Shown one piece after another: positions 48,356 to 55,777 of a stretch of DNA of 64,000 nt. The notes beneath the pieces are model-generated. The model had not been told where the DNA came from. It did not search any database and worked only from the letters and a program-made list of their open reading frames with translations. Within the stretch, counting starts at the first letter, position 1. Every line of letters begins with the position of its first letter. The translations under genes and the position numbers were made by a program. The DNA comes from Microbacteriaceae bacterium (GTDB lineage Bacteria; Actinomycetota; Actinomycetes; Actinomycetales; Microbacteriaceae). The stretch is taken from the NCBI GenBank assembly GCA_019639055.1, contig JAHBSP010000002.1:95908-159907 (forward strand), read 5' to 3'.

Positions 48356-48907
48356 TTACAGTCTTGGCGCAAAAAAGTTCGCTCGATAGTGTTCGAGTTC
48401 TGTAATCGATTCGTGGATATCATCGAGTGCCCTGTGACCTCCAGCTTTTTCTGGGGCGGACTTCAAAACATCCGGTGCCCAGCGTCTTGCAAGCTCTTTC
48501 ACCGTAGACACGTCGATATTGCGGTAGTGCAGGAATGCATTCATTTCTGGCATGTATTTGCGGATAAACGCACGGTCGGTGCCGATGCTGTTGCCGCCCA
48601 GCGGTGCAATTCCAGCGGTGAGGAACTTCTTCAGATACGCAATTACTTGCCTCTCAGCTTCGGCTAACGATAGGCCAGCAGAAAGTTCCTGAAGCAGTCC
48701 AGATTTTTCATGCATTTCTTTGACGAAATCACTCATGCCGTCGAGTGCGGCATCGGACGGTTTAATTACCAATTGGATGCCTTTATCGAGTATTTTCAGA
48801 TTCGCGTCGGTAACAAGGACAGCAATTTCAACAAGTTCGTCTTTTTCGAGATCTAGGCCGGTCATCTCGCAATCGGCCCAGACAATTATTCCTGGATCAA
48901 CAATCAT
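48356..48907 (-). CDS. orn: Oligoribonuclease
   Basis: A 183-residue DEDDh 3'-5' exonuclease that degrades dinucleotides, including pGpG from cyclic di-GMP. Exo motifs are WADCEMTGLDLEKDELVEIA (D, E), GTDRAFIRKYMP (D) and GGHRALDDIHESI (H, D). Its length is typical. TAAGCT lies 8 bases before ATG 48907 and there is no Shine-Dalgarno, so it may be another leaderless start. Confidence 0.95.
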   Translation of the reverse strand: MIVDPGIIVWADCEMTGLDLEKDELVEIAVLVTDANLKILDKGIQLVIKPSDAALDGMSDFVKEMHEKSGLLQELSAGLSLAEAERQVIAYLKKFLTAGIAPLGGNSIGTDRAFIRKYMPEMNAFLHYRNIDVSTVKELARRWAPDVLKSAPEKAGGHRALDDIHESITELEHYRANFFAPRL

Positions 48908-48918
48908 TTGGTTTAAGC

Positions 48919-49785
48919 TTAGCGAGCACCTGAGACAGCTTGATTAATCCATTCAATAGTGTCTTTATAGACTTCTTCTTTGTTTGTTTCGTTGAATATT
49001 TCGTGGCGTGCATCCGGATAAAGTTTCAAAGTCACATTGCTCAGATACTTACTACGGTAGTAGTCGGCCAGTTTTGTAACGCTCTTTTCACCACCAACCG
49101 GATCCTCGGTTCCGGCGGCAATTAACATAGGGATGTCTGTTGCTGGCTTTTTAGGCTTCCCAAAGAATCTAAGTCCATCTTTTAGGCCAAACTTTTTCAT
49201 CACATCCGCATAGAAGGTGAGTTCATCCTCCACGAAGGCTTTGGCAACCTCTACGTCACGGCTGAGCCATTCAAAACCTGTAGCGTTCGGATGCTTGTCG
49301 TATTTTTTGTTGAGTGGACCGGAGTTGAGCCCAGTCAGTGTCCGGAACGCAGAACCGCTCAACATAACGGCGTCGTATGGTGTGGAGTCGATTCCGAGAA
49401 TGTCTTGAGTCATAAAAGAACCCCAGGAGTGTCCAATAAGAGTCAATGGCAGATCAGGGTGCTTCTCTTTGATGATTTTGGTGAGTGCCCTAATTTCAGC
49501 GAGCGTAGCATCCCATCCACCTGGGCCTAGCTTGCCCATCTTGGATAAGTCTCCCTGGGTTTGTCCCAAGCCAGTTTGACCGTGACCTCGGTGATCATCT
49601 GCGTAGACGATGTAGCTGGCAGCATTCAGCGCTTTAGCGAAATCATCGTAGCGTTTTGCATGCTCTCCAATCCCGTGCACAATCTGCACCACACCACGAG
49701 GAACTCTGCGGTTTGTAGGCGTCCATTCGTAGTAGAAAATATCGATACCGTGTTCATCTTTGAAACTGTTTTCACTAAAAGGCAT
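48919..49785 (-). CDS. Lysophospholipase/monoacylglycerol lipase-like hydrolase
   Basis: A 288-residue alpha/beta hydrolase of the Hydrolase_4 group. VQIVHGIGEHAKRYDDFA and ADDHRGHGQT form the oxyanion region, LIGHSWGSFM holds the nucleophile serine, AAGTEDPVGG the acid and YPDARHEIFNE the histidine. Such enzymes cleave monoacylglycerols or lysophospholipids. TAGAGT lies 6 bases before ATG 49785 and there is no ribosome site. orn follows 11 bases downstream on the same strand. Confidence 0.92.
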   Translation of the reverse strand: MPFSENSFKDEHGIDIFYYEWTPTNRRVPRGVVQIVHGIGEHAKRYDDFAKALNAASYIVYADDHRGHGQTGLGQTQGDLSKMGKLGPGGWDATLAEIRALTKIIKEKHPDLPLTLIGHSWGSFMTQDILGIDSTPYDAVMLSGSAFRTLTGLNSGPLNKKYDKHPNATGFEWLSRDVEVAKAFVEDELTFYADVMKKFGLKDGLRFFGKPKKPATDIPMLIAAGTEDPVGGEKSVTKLADYYRSKYLSNVTLKLYPDARHEIFNETNKEEVYKDTIEWINQAVSGAR

Positions 49786-49797
49786 GTTCTAACTCTA
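49786..49797 (-). promoter_or_regulatory. Candidate leaderless -10 box for the lipase-like gene
   Basis: On the minus strand TAGAGT (49797-49792) is followed by 6 bases and ATG 49785. No Shine-Dalgarno is present and the -35 is poor. Confidence 0.42.
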
Positions 49798-49873
49798 TTT
49801 CAAGTGCCAGTTTCGGTGACCTCTTATCCCGCAACTTAATCATTTAGGTTTTGAGTTAAATCGATTTAAACGC

Positions 49874-49905
49874 TTTGGTTCACCAAGAAACCTTGGTGAA
49901 CCAAA
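49874..49905 (-). terminator. Perfect 14-bp hairpin between two genes
   Basis: TTTGGTTCACCAAG (49874-49887) and CTTGGTGAACCAAA (49892-49905) are exact complements around an AAAC loop. It lies 15 bases after the stop of the small anchored-protein gene, which reads leftwards, so it is probably its transcription terminator. The following T tract is short, so a regulatory dyad for the lipase gene is also possible. Confidence 0.6.
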
Positions 49906-49919
49906 TTAATTAAGAGTGA

Positions 49920-50336
49920 TTATTCGTAAATTTCTAGTTCATCGCTAGACCAGATTCCTGGTTCGTAAATAAATACCAGTTGCCCGTCAATGTCAGGTAC
50001 TTCAAAAACTACTGCGCCAGTTAGTTTTCCGCCGGCAGCAAGCTCACCTGAACTATATGCGTTATCTACGGCTGAACTCGCCCATAAGCTAGCTCCCACT
50101 ATTTTGCCGTTTTGATCTTGTATAGACCAGTCACTGATTACATCGCCAACTTTGAATTTTTCAGGTGTAACAGGTGCACTATTACTATCGTTGTTACCCG
50201 GACTTACCAATTCGCCATTGTTTTTACCTGCATTTACTGCTGTGGCGATGATCGCAATCGCAATTACGGCAAAAATTACTGTTAAGAATTTATGTCTAAG
50301 AAACCAGTTCTTTTTGGGAATCTCAGGATTGCTCAA
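49920..50336 (-). CDS. Membrane-anchored DUF4352-like protein
   Basis: A 138-residue protein with a membrane anchor (FLTVIFAVIAIAIIATAV), a polar linker and a C-terminal beta-rich domain (DWSIQDQNGKIVGASLW; GELAAGGKLTGAVVFEVPD; LVFIYEPGIWSSDELEIYE). The domain resembles DUF4352/TRF2-like immunoglobulin-type lipoproteins, which are exposed outside. Function is unknown. The gene is A/T-rich and is the last before composition changes. Confidence 0.7.
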   Translation of the reverse strand: MSNPEIPKKNWFLRHKFLTVIFAVIAIAIIATAVNAGKNNGELVSPGNNDSNSAPVTPEKFKVGDVISDWSIQDQNGKIVGASLWASSAVDNAYSSGELAAGGKLTGAVVFEVPDIDGQLVFIYEPGIWSSDELEIYE

Positions 50337-50700
50337 TTTATTCTCCTATTTATATATTGAATTGATTCAACTCTGAATCTAAATACGAAATTCAATATAT
50401 TTGCCCCCCCCTGTCAAGTTTGAAGCGGCATTCTTGATCGCCTAATTAGCTATATCGATTAGCGCCTAAAGTGCTTTTACGAGCAATGCTCATATACCTC
50501 AGCGGTTTTTAGTTCCGTGTTTCTTTAACCAGAAGATAATTCCAGAACAATCAAAATAAAAAAATTTGCGCCCCCGGCTGGAAGACATTCGAAACTCGTC
50601 CCGAGCCCTAAAAACGTTGATTTCACGGGCGAACAAGGGAATAAAACTGGACAGGGATTCGAACCTCCCTGTCCATCTCACTGATGCTAGAGGTCGGGTT
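50337..50700. other. Gene-free junction before the acquired region
   Basis: Nothing coding is supported in these bases. They start A/T-rich, pass a run of eight or nine C (about 50403-50411, CCCCCCCC then TGTCAAG), and end with the hairpin at 50648-50675. A reading frame is open from TTG 50566 into the HTH gene, but its first 45 residues have no recognisable domain and include the hairpin, so I do not count them as coding. This is where sequence character changes from the A/T-rich backbone to the more G/C-rich right part. Confidence 0.5.
50648..50675. repeat. 10-bp-stem inverted repeat with tRNA-like loop
   Basis: TGGACAGGGA (50648-50657) and TCCCTGTCCA (50666-50675) pair perfectly around TTCGAACC. 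The loop recalls a tRNA T loop, but the stem geometry does not fit a tRNA T arm and no cloverleaf can be built around it. It could be a terminator, attenuator or a relic of a recombination site, next to a recombinase-associated HTH gene. Confidence 0.55.
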
Positions 50701-51078
50701 GTGACATCAATTGAGAAGGTTCAAAACTCGGTCACGCCTCAGATGGCTATCGACATGGTCGCCTTATATAATTCCGGAGCCTCTATCAATGAGGTTGCTC
50801 GCGAGTTCAAGGTTCATCGAGAAACAGCCGCTAGACATCTGCGTGCAGGTGGAGCGCAAATGCGCTCACTCGGACTGAACGATGCCCAAGTAGATCTGGC
50901 GGCAGAGCTGTATTTGTCGGGTCTTACGCTTGCCCAGGTTGGAGAGCGGGTTGGTGTAGCTCAGGGAACCGTTGGACGCTACCTCCGGGCGCGTGGCATC
51001 GAACTGCGACCACCACTTATCCGAGTACGCGTGACGCCTCACTGCCAGAAGAGGGAAAATGCTGTGCTCAAAGAATAG
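50701..51078 (+). CDS. Recombinase-associated helix-turn-helix protein
   Basis: A 125-residue protein (from GTG 50701, with AGAGG about 10 bases upstream) made of two helix-turn-helix units: ALYNSGASINEVAREFKVHR followed by ETAARHLRAGG, and LYLSGLTLAQVGERVGVAQG followed by TVGRYLRARG. I recall this double-HTH layout in small proteins encoded beside serine recombinases in actinobacterial islands. No recombinase is left here, so the gene may be a remnant of the event that brought in the region to its right. It could also be a simple regulator. Confidence 0.65.
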   Translation: MTSIEKVQNSVTPQMAIDMVALYNSGASINEVAREFKVHRETAARHLRAGGAQMRSLGLNDAQVDLAAELYLSGLTLAQVGERVGVAQGTVGRYLRARGIELRPPLIRVRVTPHCQKRENAVLKE

Positions 51079-51310
51079 CCCGGGGCGAGCATCGATCGGG
51101 AAGGTGAATTGTGGGAAAAAACGTGCTTCGGTATCGTGTGGATAGCCAAGCTGCATTCCAGGCTGCGGTTTACTTACCTTCCAGAACTACGGACTGTCTC
51201 CCAGGAAGCACAGATTTTTGTTGGTAGCCTAGATTCGGGTGTCTGCGCATGCGCGTCATGATAAAGGGCAGGGCTTGTAATTTCGCCCACTAACTTGCGG
51301 AGGAGCGGTA

Positions 51311-51748
51311 GTGGTTTTATCAAGCGATACAGCTACGGTTGCAGAAGAGGCCGATGATTTAAGGCCTAGAACTAAGCCCAGGTCATTAGCTGATCGTTTT
51401 ATGCGAAAGCTACTCTTTGTTGACAAAGCGAGATCGTCCTCGTCATCAGAAAGCTCCGCGCAGCGTTACCTTCGCACTTCAATGATTATCACCGGAATTC
51501 GGTGTTTGATTACTTATCTACTTATTCCAATTGTCGTCCCGATTATTGGGCTAAGTGGGGTCGTTTCAGCGCCTATTGGTCTCTTGTTGAGCCTGATCGC
51601 CGTTTTGTCCGGCGTTGTGAGCTTACGGAAGTTCTGGATGAGTGATCATCGCCTGCGGTGGATGTATACGGCTTTCATCTTTGTAGTTTTTGCGATTTTG
51701 ACAATAACCCTTTACGCCGACATTTCAACGATTGTGAGAAGCATATGA
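51311..51748 (+). CDS. Two- or three-pass membrane protein, unknown
   Basis: Not recognised. A 145-residue protein: a charged cytoplasmic N-terminus with a Ser run (ARSSSSSESSAQR), then hydrophobic helices at about 56-78, 80-103 and 117-140. GTG 51311 has GGAGCGG upstream. Its stop overlaps the ATG of the next small membrane-protein gene (ATGA), so the two are a pair. They converge on the GntR regulator of the importer operon. A role in iron or heme handling is only suggested by position. Confidence 0.65.
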   Translation: MVLSSDTATVAEEADDLRPRTKPRSLADRFMRKLLFVDKARSSSSSESSAQRYLRTSMIITGIRCLITYLLIPIVVPIIGLSGVVSAPIGLLLSLIAVLSGVVSLRKFWMSDHRLRWMYTAFIFVVFAILTITLYADISTIVRSI

Positions 51749-51915
51749 CATCGAAAGAATCACCTGATTCAAGCACTCAGGTTCAGGAAAACCTTTCCGC
51801 TTCGGAGGAAGAGTCACCCCAAAACTTGCCCCTCGGTGCATGGGTCACATTGATACTTTTTGCGGCAGTTGTTGTGGCATTTGGCACATGCGCGAACACG
51901 TGGATGTTTAATTAG
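51745..51915 (+). CDS. Small single-pass membrane protein (56 aa)
   Basis: Not recognised. The N-terminal 28 residues are polar and acidic (TSKESPDSSTQVQENLSASE); the second half is a hydrophobic helix (GAWVTLILFAAVVVAFGTCA) ending NTWMFN. ATG 51745 overlaps the preceding stop. Shape and size recall small subunits of membrane complexes. It probably acts with the upstream membrane protein. Confidence 0.6.
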   Translation: MTSKESPDSSTQVQENLSASEEESPQNLPLGAWVTLILFAAVVVAFGTCANTWMFN

Positions 51916-51964
51916 TAGACAGACCAACGTGTTCAAACCGGCGAGAAACGCAGATTACTCCTCG

Positions 51965-52723
51965 TTATGAAATATCAGGGTCTAAACCAGCCTCGATGAA
52001 AGTCTCTACTCGCTCGGTGTGTGCCCAAAAGTCGAGCGTATCGGCTTGAATTCCAAGATCTCTGTCAACATGCAGCGCCATTCCGTGGGCAGCATCGCGG
52101 ATGTTCCGCGTTTCAATCGCTTTGAGTACTACACGATGGTCCGTGATTACTGTTTGTTGATTCGCCCCCATAAATATAATTCCTACTTTTGCGGCTTCGC
52201 TCAAGATGTGCATTACTCCCGTGTACAAATCACTTAGGAGTCGGCTGCCGCTAGCTTCAACTACTAATCTGTGGAACGAGTCTGATCGGAAAACATCAAA
52301 GCACTTCTCGTCTGAACAGCCTCCCGAGTTTATGCTTTCTTGATAGCTTTTCTGCAGGGCAAGAAGCTGCTCATCAGTACGCCTGATCGATGCGGACTGG
52401 GCCGCCTCTATCTCTAGCGAGCGCCGATAGGTGAGGATTTCTCCCAAGTCGTGATCTGCAAGAAACTCAGCAAGTATAGTGCTAACCGGGGTGCGTGCTC
52501 GCACATACGTGCCAACACCTGGAACGGTTTGCAACATTCCAAGGGTCGCCAAGGCACGTACGGCCTCCCGTATCGTTGATTTCCCGACCCCAATTATGGC
52601 CATCAGCTCCGACTCTTTGGGGATAAGTTCTCCAACTGGCCAACAGTTTTCAGTTATCTGCGCACGCAAATATCTCAGCGTGTCGCGAGCCTTCTGTGAA
52701 CCGCTTTGCGGACTGTTGAGCAT
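51965..52723 (-). CDS. GntR-family (FCD domain) transcriptional regulator
   Basis: A 252-residue FadR-subfamily regulator. The winged helix is LIPKESELMAIIGVGKSTIR with EAVRALATLGMLQTVPGVG; the C-terminal all-helical FCD domain has histidines in SFHRLVVEASGS, ITDHRVVLKAI and AAHGMALHVDRD that in the family bind metal and a carboxylate ligand. It lies 61 bases downstream of the binding-protein gene, same strand, so it probably belongs to and controls the importer operon. The ligand is unknown; an iron-, porphyrin- or carboxylate-type ligand is guesswork. Confidence 0.9.
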   Translation of the reverse strand: MLNSPQSGSQKARDTLRYLRAQITENCWPVGELIPKESELMAIIGVGKSTIREAVRALATLGMLQTVPGVGTYVRARTPVSTILAEFLADHDLGEILTYRRSLEIEAAQSASIRRTDEQLLALQKSYQESINSGGCSDEKCFDVFRSDSFHRLVVEASGSRLLSDLYTGVMHILSEAAKVGIIFMGANQQTVITDHRVVLKAIETRNIRDAAHGMALHVDRDLGIQADTLDFWAHTERVETFIEAGLDPDIS

Positions 52724-52768
52724 GTATGTCGGAATCTCCTGGTCTTCATAACTAAACGGGACCCCTCA

Positions 52769-52776
52769 TTGTACAA
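52769..52776. promoter_or_regulatory. TTGTACAA palindrome, possible GntR operator
   Basis: An 8-bp perfect palindrome within ATTGTACAAG, located 46 bases before the GntR start. FCD-type GntR proteins commonly bind short dyads with TTGTxxACAA or similar. On the minus strand TACAAT would also serve as a -10 box. Short enough to occur by chance. Confidence 0.35.
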
Positions 52777-52784
52777 GCTTTGAA

Positions 52785-53780
52785 CTACAGGGTTCGCACC
52801 CAGTCCGCAAGAATCGTTAGTCCCTCAACAGTGTTATTCAGACCCAACGCTTGTACTTGCTTGCCTTCAATGTGAAGCAACCGATCATCAGAGACAGCTT
52901 TTAGAGACGCTACGGCAGGATTCGAGAGAAGTTCGGAGAACATTCGATCACCGGTTCCATTCATATCAACGAGCACAATACCATCGGGGTTGGCTTGGAC
53001 AAGCTCTTCGACGTTAATAGGGGCGGAACGATCCACGCCAAGTTCTTCTGCAATATTCACTGCGCCAGCGAGTTCTAATAACTCAAGCGGATATGCTTGT
53101 CCGGCTGTCACAAACGGACGCCCGGCCTGATTATTAATTATGAGCACTCGTGGAGCATCCTCAGATGCTTGGACAGTGGCTTCATCGAGTCCAGTCCTGA
53201 TTCCCTCAGCTAACTCATCTGCTTCCTCCTCGTTCCCTGTGGCCAATCCAATGAGACCGATATTGGCTACTAGAGCTGCGCTATTGCGCCAAGGCTCTGG
53301 CAGTTGTAAGACCGGTATATTAGCGTCTTGAAGCACCTCAGATATCGGAAGATCATTTGTATGCCTGGGGCTCATCACGACAAGGTCTGGAGCTGTTGCG
53401 ATGACCGTTTCAGCATCGATTTCCATTGCCACGGAAAAGGTTGTCTCTACCGAAGAAAGCTCTTCGATATGTCCTCCTAAGGCTGGGTTAAGGACCGCTT
53501 CAGAAATCAGCACAAGTCGGTCAGATAGTCCGAGCGCTGCAATTGTCTCTGCACTTTCATAGTCGAGTGCGGCGATACGCATCGGAGCACTGTCTAACTC
53601 CAACGTCGACGCTGGTGTTGCGCTACCGGCGGGAACTTCAATTGTTCGCGGCCAAGCCGAATCAGAATCGCTCGCTGTTGCATCATTCTCTGAAGTCGGG
53701 CTACTCGCGCAGCCGGTTATGAGCAGGCTTAGTGCAACAAAAACAGCCGCGGATTTGGAAATAGTCGACCTTATTCGCAT
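52785..53780 (-). CDS. TroA/FepB-type substrate-binding lipoprotein (heme/siderophore class)
   Basis: A 331-residue binding protein with a signal peptide and lipobox LITGCASS. The mature part is the helical-backbone type (MRIAALDYESAETIAALGLSDR; APDLVVMSPRHTN; GRPFVTAGQAYPLELLELAG) used for hemes, siderophores and cobalamin. HmuT-like proteins carry such sequences. The next genes encode the ATPase and permease, and a coproheme decarboxylase gene lies beyond. ATG 53780 is chosen because the signal peptide begins there; the frame is open further upstream without a signal. Confidence 0.88.
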   Translation of the reverse strand: MRIRSTISKSAAVFVALSLLITGCASSPTSENDATASDSDSAWPRTIEVPAGSATPASTLELDSAPMRIAALDYESAETIAALGLSDRLVLISEAVLNPALGGHIEELSSVETTFSVAMEIDAETVIATAPDLVVMSPRHTNDLPISEVLQDANIPVLQLPEPWRNSAALVANIGLIGLATGNEEEADELAEGIRTGLDEATVQASEDAPRVLIINNQAGRPFVTAGQAYPLELLELAGAVNIAEELGVDRSAPINVEELVQANPDGIVLVDMNGTGDRMFSELLSNPAVASLKAVSDDRLLHIEGKQVQALGLNNTVEGLTILADWVRTL

Positions 53781-53802
53781 GGTGTCATTCTTTCTTTGGG
53801 TG

Positions 53803-54585
53803 TTAATGGGTGGATATGAAACTATGTCCGTGCTCCGTCGTATGGATTGTTGTTTGAACCCCATATGCTGCATGGATGAGATCTGGTTGTAAAACCTCGA
53901 GCGGGGCTCCAATGTGAGATTTTCCATCACTATCTAGTAAGAGAATTTGAGTGCAGGACTGCAGTGCATAATTCAGGTCATGTAGTGCAGCAATGACGAT
54001 TTTTCCTCGGTTTCGAAGGGTTTGCATGGCTTCAGCGACCACTTTTTGGTGGTACAAATCGAGTGCTGACGTGGGTTCGTCAAGAATTACCAGAGGCGTG
54101 TCTTGGGCAAATACTCGAGAAAGTTGGACAAGTTGTTTTTGGCCCCCGGACAGAGAGCCAAAGCGGCGGTTAGATAGTTCTGCAACGCCCATGTCTTCGA
54201 GCGCTTCTTGTGCGGCTCGGTGGGGATTTCTGCGGCGGGCCGCACGAGCACCGATCGCCACTAATTCCTTTACTCTTAACTCACCCGGGGCAGCCAAGTC
54301 CTGTGAGAGTAATGCCACAGTTGAGGCGCGGTGCTGGGCTCGCATGCTTCGAAAATTTCGGTCGCCTGCACGTACGACTCCGATACTTTCTACACCGGCG
54401 TGAGCCAATGCAGACAAGAAGGAGGATTTACCTACACCGTTTGGCCCCACGACCCCTAAAACAGTCCCGGGGAAAAGGCGTAATGAGAGTGGGTTCGTTA
54501 AGGTTCTTCCTGAGCGTATAGCTGCAAACGAATCGAAATTAATGCAGCGGGCAAGAGTCGGGCATGGTCGTGTCTCCACCGTCAT
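53803..54585 (-). CDS. FecE/HmuV-type ABC ATPase
   Basis: A 260-residue ABC ATPase for iron-complex or heme import. Walker A is VVGPNGVGKSSFL, the signature FGSLSGGQKQLVQLSRVF, Walker B PLVILDEPTSALD, and the H-loop AALHDLNYAL. The N-terminus carries about 15 residues (TVETRPCPTLARC) before the domain. Its ATG overlaps the permease stop (ATGA). The binding-protein gene follows after 22 bases. Confidence 0.93.
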   Translation of the reverse strand: MTVETRPCPTLARCINFDSFAAIRSGRTLTNPLSLRLFPGTVLGVVGPNGVGKSSFLSALAHAGVESIGVVRAGDRNFRSMRAQHRASTVALLSQDLAAPGELRVKELVAIGARAARRRNPHRAAQEALEDMGVAELSNRRFGSLSGGQKQLVQLSRVFAQDTPLVILDEPTSALDLYHQKVVAEAMQTLRNRGKIVIAALHDLNYALQSCTQILLLDSDGKSHIGAPLEVLQPDLIHAAYGVQTTIHTTEHGHSFISTH

Positions 54586-55616
54586 GAGGACTGCCTTTTT
54601 AGCAGCAAGAATAGAAATATCGGTGCGCCGACCAGCGCTGCAACGACACCTGTTTGTACGATCACAGACCCAAAAGCGCCACGGGCCACAGTGTCAGCTA
54701 AAGCGAGGAAAAGCGCCCCGCCGACTGCAGATAACGGAAGCAGTCGAGCATGCGATGCACCTACCACGATACGAATAGCATGAGGCACGACCAGTCCAAC
54801 AAAACTGATGACTCCACTCACAGCAACAGCTGCCCCAGTAACCAGCGACGCAACCAGCAGTAGAACAATACGCTCTCGCGTGACATTGATACCTGACGTT
54901 GCTGCAGTAGATTCGCCTAGCGATAGCGCATCCAATGCATGTGTCCGTGTAAAGAGGAAGGTTACTCCCAGGACAACAGGGCCGATCAGCAATAGAACGT
55001 GATCCCACGTCCGAAGCTCCAGGTCGCCTGCTAACCAAAAGAGAGCGCTCCGAACCAGTGAATCTTCTCGTGCATTGGCAATAAGCATGTTAATGATCGC
55101 ACCGGCCAATGCACTAAACGAGACGCCAACGAGAATAATAGTCGCGGTTCCGAGGTCACGTCGGGTTTGCAGGATTATCAATAACAAGAAGGAAACAGCG
55201 GCAGCACCTGCGAACGCGGCTAAGGGAATTCCCCATCGAGCACTACCCGTCGCTCCCAGCATTATGGCAGCTACGGCACCTACGGCTGCTCCCGCTGAAA
55301 CGCCTGTAATACCAGGTTCTGCAAGAGGGTTACGAAGTATGGCCTGCATGACAGTTCCGACCGTGGCGAGCGCAGCGCCGACGAGCATCGCCACAATGAT
55401 TCTGGGGAGACGTATAGACCAAACTACGGCTTCCACTGTTGGTTCAGCACTACTTCGGTTGAAGAGAACTTCCAATGTTTCGCCTAGTGTGAGGTCCACG
55501 ACACCGACAGCTAACGAGAGAACAATTGTTGCCAAGAGGAGCAGGCCACCGAAAATACCAGCAGCCCAGGCACTCTTCCGGCTCATGCGTCTCCTTATAC
55601 GGAAGCTGATATTCAT
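54582..55616 (-). CDS. FecCD-type ABC permease
   Basis: A 344-residue permease with about nine to ten membrane segments of the BtuC/FecCD fold. Signatures are LPRIIVAMLVGAALATVGTV with MQAILRNPLAEPGITGVSAG, and GVISFVGLVVPHAIR. It forms a homodimer with two ATPases and takes substrates from the lipoprotein. Its first codon lies 161 bases from the divergent chdC gene. Confidence 0.93.
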   Translation of the reverse strand: MNISFRIRRRMSRKSAWAAGIFGGLLLLATIVLSLAVGVVDLTLGETLEVLFNRSSAEPTVEAVVWSIRLPRIIVAMLVGAALATVGTVMQAILRNPLAEPGITGVSAGAAVGAVAAIMLGATGSARWGIPLAAFAGAAAVSFLLLIILQTRRDLGTATIILVGVSFSALAGAIINMLIANAREDSLVRSALFWLAGDLELRTWDHVLLLIGPVVLGVTFLFTRTHALDALSLGESTAATSGINVTRERIVLLLVASLVTGAAVAVSGVISFVGLVVPHAIRIVVGASHARLLPLSAVGGALFLALADTVARGAFGSVIVQTGVVAALVGAPIFLFLLLKRQSS

Positions 55617-55626
55617 GTCTGATGTT

Positions 55627-55641
55627 ATAGATCAGATCTAT
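55627..55641. promoter_or_regulatory. Perfect 15-bp palindrome between importer and chdC
   Basis: ATAGATC-A-GATCTAT is an exact dyad directly upstream of the permease start, and a second shorter one (ATCAG-TAAG-CTGAT, 55640-55653) follows. An operator for an iron-, heme- or GntR-type regulator is the simplest reading. It does not match the Fur or DtxR consensus well. Confidence 0.55.
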
Positions 55642-55691
55642 CAGTAAGCTGATGATATGGTGAAAATCATGCAATGGGCAACCGCTGAGCG

Positions 55692-55720
55692 TTGACGGTG
55701 GCCTACCGAATCTCTATGGC
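55692..55720 (+). promoter_or_regulatory. Probable chdC promoter
   Basis: TTGACG (55692-55697), a 17-base spacer and TATGGC (55715-55720) form a sigma-A-type promoter 57 bases before ATG 55778. A ribosome site AGGAAG lies 9 bases before the ATG. Confidence 0.5.
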
Positions 55721-55777
55721 TGGATCGAAGTCCGAGACAGTAAATGACCAAACTAGATAATTTAGGAAGAAGTAAAC

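Noticed and set aside
50566..50700. Upstream extension of the HTH gene from TTG 50566
   Set aside because: The added 45 residues match no domain, contain the inverted repeat at 50648-50675, and a better ribosome site precedes GTG 50701.
50645..50720. Possible tRNA or tRNA fragment (TTCGAA loop)
   Set aside because: The stem is 10 bp and symmetric, the loop is 8 bases, T-arm pairing fails, and no anticodon or D arm can be folded nearby.
55075..55647. 190-codon plus-strand frame opposite the FecCD permease
   Set aside because: Low-complexity Ala/Thr/Arg translation, complementary to an unmistakable permease gene.
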